Positions 59,231-64,000 of a stretch of DNA of 64,000 nt are shown in pieces (positions within the stretch are counted from its first letter, which is position 1; each line of letters begins with the position of its first letter). The DNA is from Aquila chrysaetos chrysaetos (Eukaryota > Chordata > Aves > Accipitriformes > Accipitridae). A program made the position numbers and the translations under genes. The notes beneath the pieces were generated by a model. That model was not told where the DNA came from. It saw only the letters and a program-made list of their open reading frames with translations, and did no database searches. The stretch is from NCBI RefSeq assembly GCF_900496995.4, contig NC_044030.1, positions 16,800,851 through 16,864,850 on the forward strand. The letters are read 5' to 3'.

Positions 59231-62200
59231 ACTTCTTCTGTGGAGGTGAATAGGTATGCGGGCATGTAGTGCTTCGTTCTGAGGTTTGCTGGTGCTTCCA
59301 GCCAACTTCTGGCTACGCTGCGCCAAATAAAACCCACATCACTCTTTCATGTGAGTCCGTTGCAGGCACAGCTTATGTCCTTTAGCAACGTCTTTTAACT
59401 CTAGCAGCAGAATAGCTCCTTTTCCTTGCATGAGCCATTTCTTTGCTAGTGTAGCCTGTTTGGCAACACTGGTTAAGCCTGGATATATATGTCATACTCT
59501 AGCTCATCATCCAGCTTTAAATAGCAACTAAAAATTAGGTCCATGCTTGTTACCTGAAAAAGTTTTGTATGTCTTCTTTGTATTGCCATCTACCAAAATA
59601 ATAAAATAGGCTTTTTAGGAAGGTGACCACTTAAAAAAGAGTCTAATTCAGTAACTATTATAAAATTTTTGGACTGAAGCTGACTTTTAAATAAAGTTTA
59701 TAGCTAATATTTTAGTTGGGCTCATCATAGGGTGACTAACACAATGTAGTAATAGGAGTAAAATAAACCCCTTAAATCAAAGGACATACTACTTTCCAGC
59801 TTAGTAAGGGGACAATGCTTTGAAAAAAGAGTTCGTGTCTGCTGGTATCCGTTATGCGTATGGCATTCATCTTATTGTAGTTGAGAAATGTGCAATATTT
59901 GAAAACTTTCTCCTAACACCACCCAAATGAGATGGGAAAACTACTTACAGATGATAGGCTAAAGGCTTGATAAAGGAAGAGGTCAGGGAGTTGAAATACT
60001 GAAGACCTCAGCTGGTGCTCAGGCCTCTGTGTAGGTGATCAGTTAATGGGGAGAGGCCTGCACACCTTGTAATGGGACCAAAGTATCCCAAATGCCAAGA
60101 GAGACATCACACAGAGCTTGCAGAGTAACTTCTGTGTTGTCCTTGCTACAGGTTGAGTCTTTTGTCAAACCTGAGAAGGAGGGCAGTGCAATCACAGTGA
60201 GTAGTTCTGCCATGGTCACGTCTGCAAAGAGAAGGGAAAGAATTTCCCAAAAAGCCTTTTCTAGGAGAATTCTCTGGGTCTCAAGTGAACACAGAGGTGC
60301 ATCCTCAGACATCACTGCCCAGGCATCTGAGTCTCACCCAGATTCAGGCACAAAGAAAACAACTCCTTGATTGTGACAGGCCATCTCTATCAGATGCTCA
60401 TGTGACAGAAGGAGTTTTCAGAAGCTGAAATTTTGTCTATGAAGAAAAGTCTATCTAATTTCCACTATTTGCCTTTGAGCAAGATTTAAGAGATAGCTAT
60501 AAGGTAATAATCACAGTTCTTGGGATCAATATCCTTTGCTGCTCTTTTTTAGCTGCTGTAATAAGTAGAACATGATTAACAGGAGTATTGTTTTGCAGTG
60601 TGTCTCTCTTCTGAAGCTATGCCTTGCTGTAGCCACCAGTGTACCTTTGCAAGGAAAAATCTTTAGTGTAGACAAGCAGAAGTGCTATTAATTGTGAGGG
60701 CAGTGCTTTGTAACTGCACAGCATGTATTGAGATGGTCTCTGCTTCAGAGAGCTTACTGTTTACACAGATCCAAACAGGCAGAGAGGACATGAGACAGAA
60801 AACAGAAGCAACTGAAGCTACTTGAGCAATGAAAATACAGAAACAGGATCCAGATCTCCTGACTCCCTATCCCATACTTTTTGCACTGAGCCAGACTAAG
60901 TTTACAGCCACCGAGCTTCCTCAAGCAATGACAAGTTGTAGTGGCCCAAATCCTAGTTCTGAGCTCAGTCACAATAAGAGTTTGTCCCGCTGCTGCTGTG
61001 CACTCATTGTCCCTCCACCCTCCTAACAGCTCAACTGTCTGCACCCCTCCCTGCTTAAAAAAGGATTTTGCCAAAGGTTCCCCAGCTTTCCTTGGGACAA
61101 TGCATAAGAACAGATTTAAATTTTAATGACTTCAGAGAATTCTCAAACAACTGTGGAAAGCAGAAGGAAAGCAGCAGAAGACTATTGTCTCTAATCAGCC
61201 TGAATTAAATGAAATGGGAAGAGTTTTAGGAGCCTAAAAACCCACATGGATAGAATGAACTGTTTAATAGGTTTGTGAGCCCTGTGGAATCACCACTGTG
61301 CTTCTAAAAATGTCTTTTTTCCTGTTTTCTGATTTAGTAGGAGTAGATTTATTTAAACAAGATCATCTTTTTCTAAGCAATTAATACAAATCTTTGGATG
61401 AAGAAAGGGGAAGGGTTATGCTGGGGTAATTGATTTGTCTTGTTACTATAATGCATTATCAAAATCATTTGAGTTTAAGAAGCTTTAGCAAACTGTCTAA
61501 AGCTGTTAGCAGTTTAAAACCCTGCAGCCACAAAGAAGCTTCATGCGTTGATAGTCCTGCCGTGAAGAAAGAGCAGAGGGCTAGAGGAAACAATGCACTG
61601 CATGGACATACTGCGGGCCCCAGTAGGAATGTTCGCAGTGGGCCTGTGATTGGGATTTCTGCAAAATTAAGAGCTGTACAGTCTGAGAGACCACATGCTT
61701 GAAGAGCATTTCTTGGCAGTCCTGAAACAGGATATACCACATTTTATGGATCTAGGTAGGAGCTAAAAGACAAAAATATTGCTGGAGGATGCATTATGGA
61801 GCTGCGGCACTTCAGCTGCTAAATGAAGATACATCTAAAGAAGTAATTCTCAATGTCCTATTTAGAAAGTACTTAAAGTCGCTGCCTTTGGTGGGGCTCT
61901 AAGGAAACCATTTTCAACAAATATGCAGGAAAACTGCTTACACTACAACAGGTTGCATGATCCCATGACTCATTTGAATTGCAGAAAGGAAGGTTGACTG
62001 GGAGAATAAAGAAAGACTGGCAGAATAACAAAATAAATATAAATTGATGTGTGAGCAGGCAGGACACAGTGCTATCCTGTGTGGGTGTACATACTGATGG
62101 TCTGAATGTGCTGCTTACTATTGTTGTGAAAAAGGTGCTAGTTTAAAAAAATGTCAGGAGAGAAGTGGGGGATTTCAAAAGCTCTTGGCAAAGAGCTACT

Positions 62201-62867
62201 GACTCAGTGGGAACAGAGTAACTTCAAACCCATCTGAAAGCCATCAGTAAGTGCTCCTTTATCTTTGGTATTATTAACAGCTGTGTCATAGACTTTTGGA
62301 TGAAGTTAGCCTCATGATAATAGCTTTCTATATGAGACACAGAAAATAATGACTATGGAAGGAAAAAACCCAAGCAACAAACTAAAATGCACAGCTAATA
62401 TGTCTAGCTACTTTGGCCTGATTATCTAATCTATTTTTCAGCTGATACTCTTGTTAGGGGAAATTTCTATTTTGTTATCTCTCTAAGTCAGTAAAGAACT
62501 GAAAAGAAAGCAAACAAAGTAATCTTGCCATGAGTTGATGCTCTGCATTGTATGTGCTCTGATGTCCTGCACCACAACAGAAGATGACAAGGCCTATGGA
62601 AACAGAGTGCACGCTGGTTCCCTGTGAAAGGATCTTTGCACCATGCACAGAGGGAGAAAACAAAGAAGCTTGTGATCCTTATAGACAAATATAGCCATTT
62701 AATAGCTTTCAGCCTTTATATTCCTCTACAGAGAAGAGCAAGGAGGGAGATGAGGATAGAAAAAATTTAAGTAATGCTTGAGATCCACATAGTTATTTTA
62801 GAGGATTTTCCTATGCAGAATTGGACTCAACCATTCTGCCTCTGTGTGTATCTGCAACCTCTTTTCT

Positions 62868-62883
62868 CCCCCCCCCCCCCCCC
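62868..62883. repeat. poly-C run
   Basis: Sixteen consecutive C residues preceded by a pyrimidine stretch. Confidence 0.9.
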
Positions 62884-63513
62884 ATTAACTTTTGACATTA
62901 CTGCCCAATGTCAACCCAATCCAAGAGGGAGAGAAGTCTCAAAGATACTGATACCTTTAAGATACATGAAAACATGTGGCTGGGCAGAAGAGGGAAAGCC
63001 AGTTAATAATCCCCTCTTTCCCACCTCTTCTTCCAAAGGAAAGTCAGACAGAAAATCCTTCTAAAATGTACTGGAAACCACGCCTCAGTGTTTCTGCTAC
63101 TCAGATGGCTACTTTTATTTTTTAGTTAGTTATATTCTCCCCAAAGAAGCAACTGGGTACTAAAACATATTTGAAAAATTCTCCTATAAGGGTGCAAGTG
63201 AGTTAAAACACATTAAGCTGAAGTCAGCAGCAGTAATGCATGCTTATCATTAAGAACAGGGATAACTGCTTTGAGAGAGTGGACCTGTTAGGTCAGGTTC
63301 AGTTTGAGAGAGATGCTTCCAGTCCGAATTCTCTTTACCCTTTCTCCACAGTGGTAATCTTTTTCATCTCTGCGGGATGTAATGACTGGACAACATGAAA
63401 GGAAATGGAAAGTCTGGAAATCTAATTTCTTATTGATTTAAACCACAAGCTAAGAGGCACTTGGAGAAAAAAATGTACCCTTGGGCACAAGGAGTGCAGA
63501 TTTACCACATTAC

Positions 63514-63529
63514 TTTTTTTTTTTTTTTT
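63514..63529. repeat. poly-T run
   Basis: Sixteen consecutive T residues in AT-rich sequence. Confidence 0.85.
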
Positions 63530-63709
63530 AATAGCACATTTTATTCCTTTTTGTACTTTTTTTCCTTCTCTTTCATTGTAAAGCTTAGATCATATATTCC
63601 TATATTATTCTCATTTTTCTTTGTTTCTAGTCTTCTGTGTTCCCACCTCATTCTGTCTTTCCAATTTGCCTGATGAATTCTTCCACCTTTATACTGAGGT
63701 TTCTGGGGG

Positions 63710-63732
63710 AAAAAAAAAAAAAAAAAAAAAAA
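63710..63732. repeat. poly-A run
   Basis: Twenty-three consecutive A residues followed by GAGAG. Confidence 0.9.
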
Positions 63733-64000
63733 GAGAGAAAGTAAAAGCCCAAGAAACTCAGAAAAAACCCAACTCTTCTTGTAACTATTTGGTGTCACTG
63801 TGCCTTACTCCCAGTACAGTGGCAAATACTCATGTGCAGCAAGCTTTCTTGAAGAAATTATGTACTGGAATAAGTTTTAGTTTGGACTGTTCACTGGAAC
63901 AATTTCCTGTAACTTTGTCATTCTGTGTTAATACTGTTTTGATATTTGGTTGTGTTGAGTCTAAATAAAAAACTTGCTGCCTGACAAACTTTCAGCAAAC

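Larger units (their letters stand above)
52999..64000. other. Upstream flank of MTAP, no gene recognised
   Basis: Eleven kilobases of mainly AT-rich DNA. I found no conserved coding exon, tRNA or microRNA that I can name, and no CR1 or LTR. Features noted separately are a strong acceptor-like site at 53149/53150 on the + strand, a CpG-rich islet at 58950-59230 and several homopolymer runs (54075-54092 A; 62868-62883 C; 63514-63529 T; 63710-63732 A). Confidence 0.5.

Noticed and set aside
60120..60215. Exon-like stretch CTACAG|GTTGAG ... ATCACA|GTGAGT on the + strand
   Set aside because: Splice-like ends surround only about 50 bp with no recognisable protein and no partner exons; likely chance.
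53000..64000. Possible miR-31 or interferon-cluster gene upstream of MTAP, as in mammals
   Set aside because: I looked for the mature miR-31 sequence on both strands and for an intronless interferon-size frame and saw neither.

Overview
This is a window of bird nuclear DNA, most likely from a neoavian species. The evidence is a set of compact vertebrate GT-AG genes, CR1 retrotransposon tails ending in the TCACAGAATCATAGAATGG type of 3' terminus, and avian-type endogenous retrovirus LTRs. By gene content it is the CDKN2B-MTAP tumour-suppressor neighbourhood. In chicken this locus lies on the Z chromosome; that is established knowledge and is not visible here.

Layout: 1-4340 is AT-rich sequence with simple repeats and no recognisable gene. 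4340-5754 is a CpG island and promoter leading into CDKN2B (p15INK4b), with exon 1 at 5755-5898 and exon 2 at 8215-8523 on the + strand, encoding 150 aa. A smaller CpG island lies at 10280-10720 in the interval where mammals place ARF/INK4a, but I could not identify an ARF exon 1-beta or an INK4a exon. 10.9-20 kb is intergenic and contains one LTR (15.8-16.7 kb) and one CR1 (18.07-19.08 kb).

MTAP (5'-methylthioadenosine phosphorylase) fills 19.98-52.53 kb on the minus strand. All eight coding exons can be read with consensus splice sites and consistent phases, giving a 280-aa protein that retains the substrate- and phosphate-contacting residues known from human MTAP. Its introns carry a CR1 split by a 578-bp LTR with a perfect 5-bp target duplication, and an 876-bp LTR, also with a 5-bp duplication, in intron 1. 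The MTAP promoter is a CpG island (about 51.8-53.0 kb) with a strong G-quadruplex-type tract. 53-64 kb is AT-rich upstream sequence without a recognisable gene. A small CpG-rich islet sits at 58.95-59.23 kb.

The two genes are convergent (3' ends facing), as in the mammalian 9p21 arrangement. CDKN2B inhibits CDK4/6 and so acts on the RB pathway. MTAP salvages methylthioadenosine from polyamine synthesis. They share a location but not a pathway. I found no clearly novel system. The most interesting points are the missing ARF exon against an open ARF-like frame in exon 2, an unexplained CpG island in the ARF slot, and the LTR architecture.
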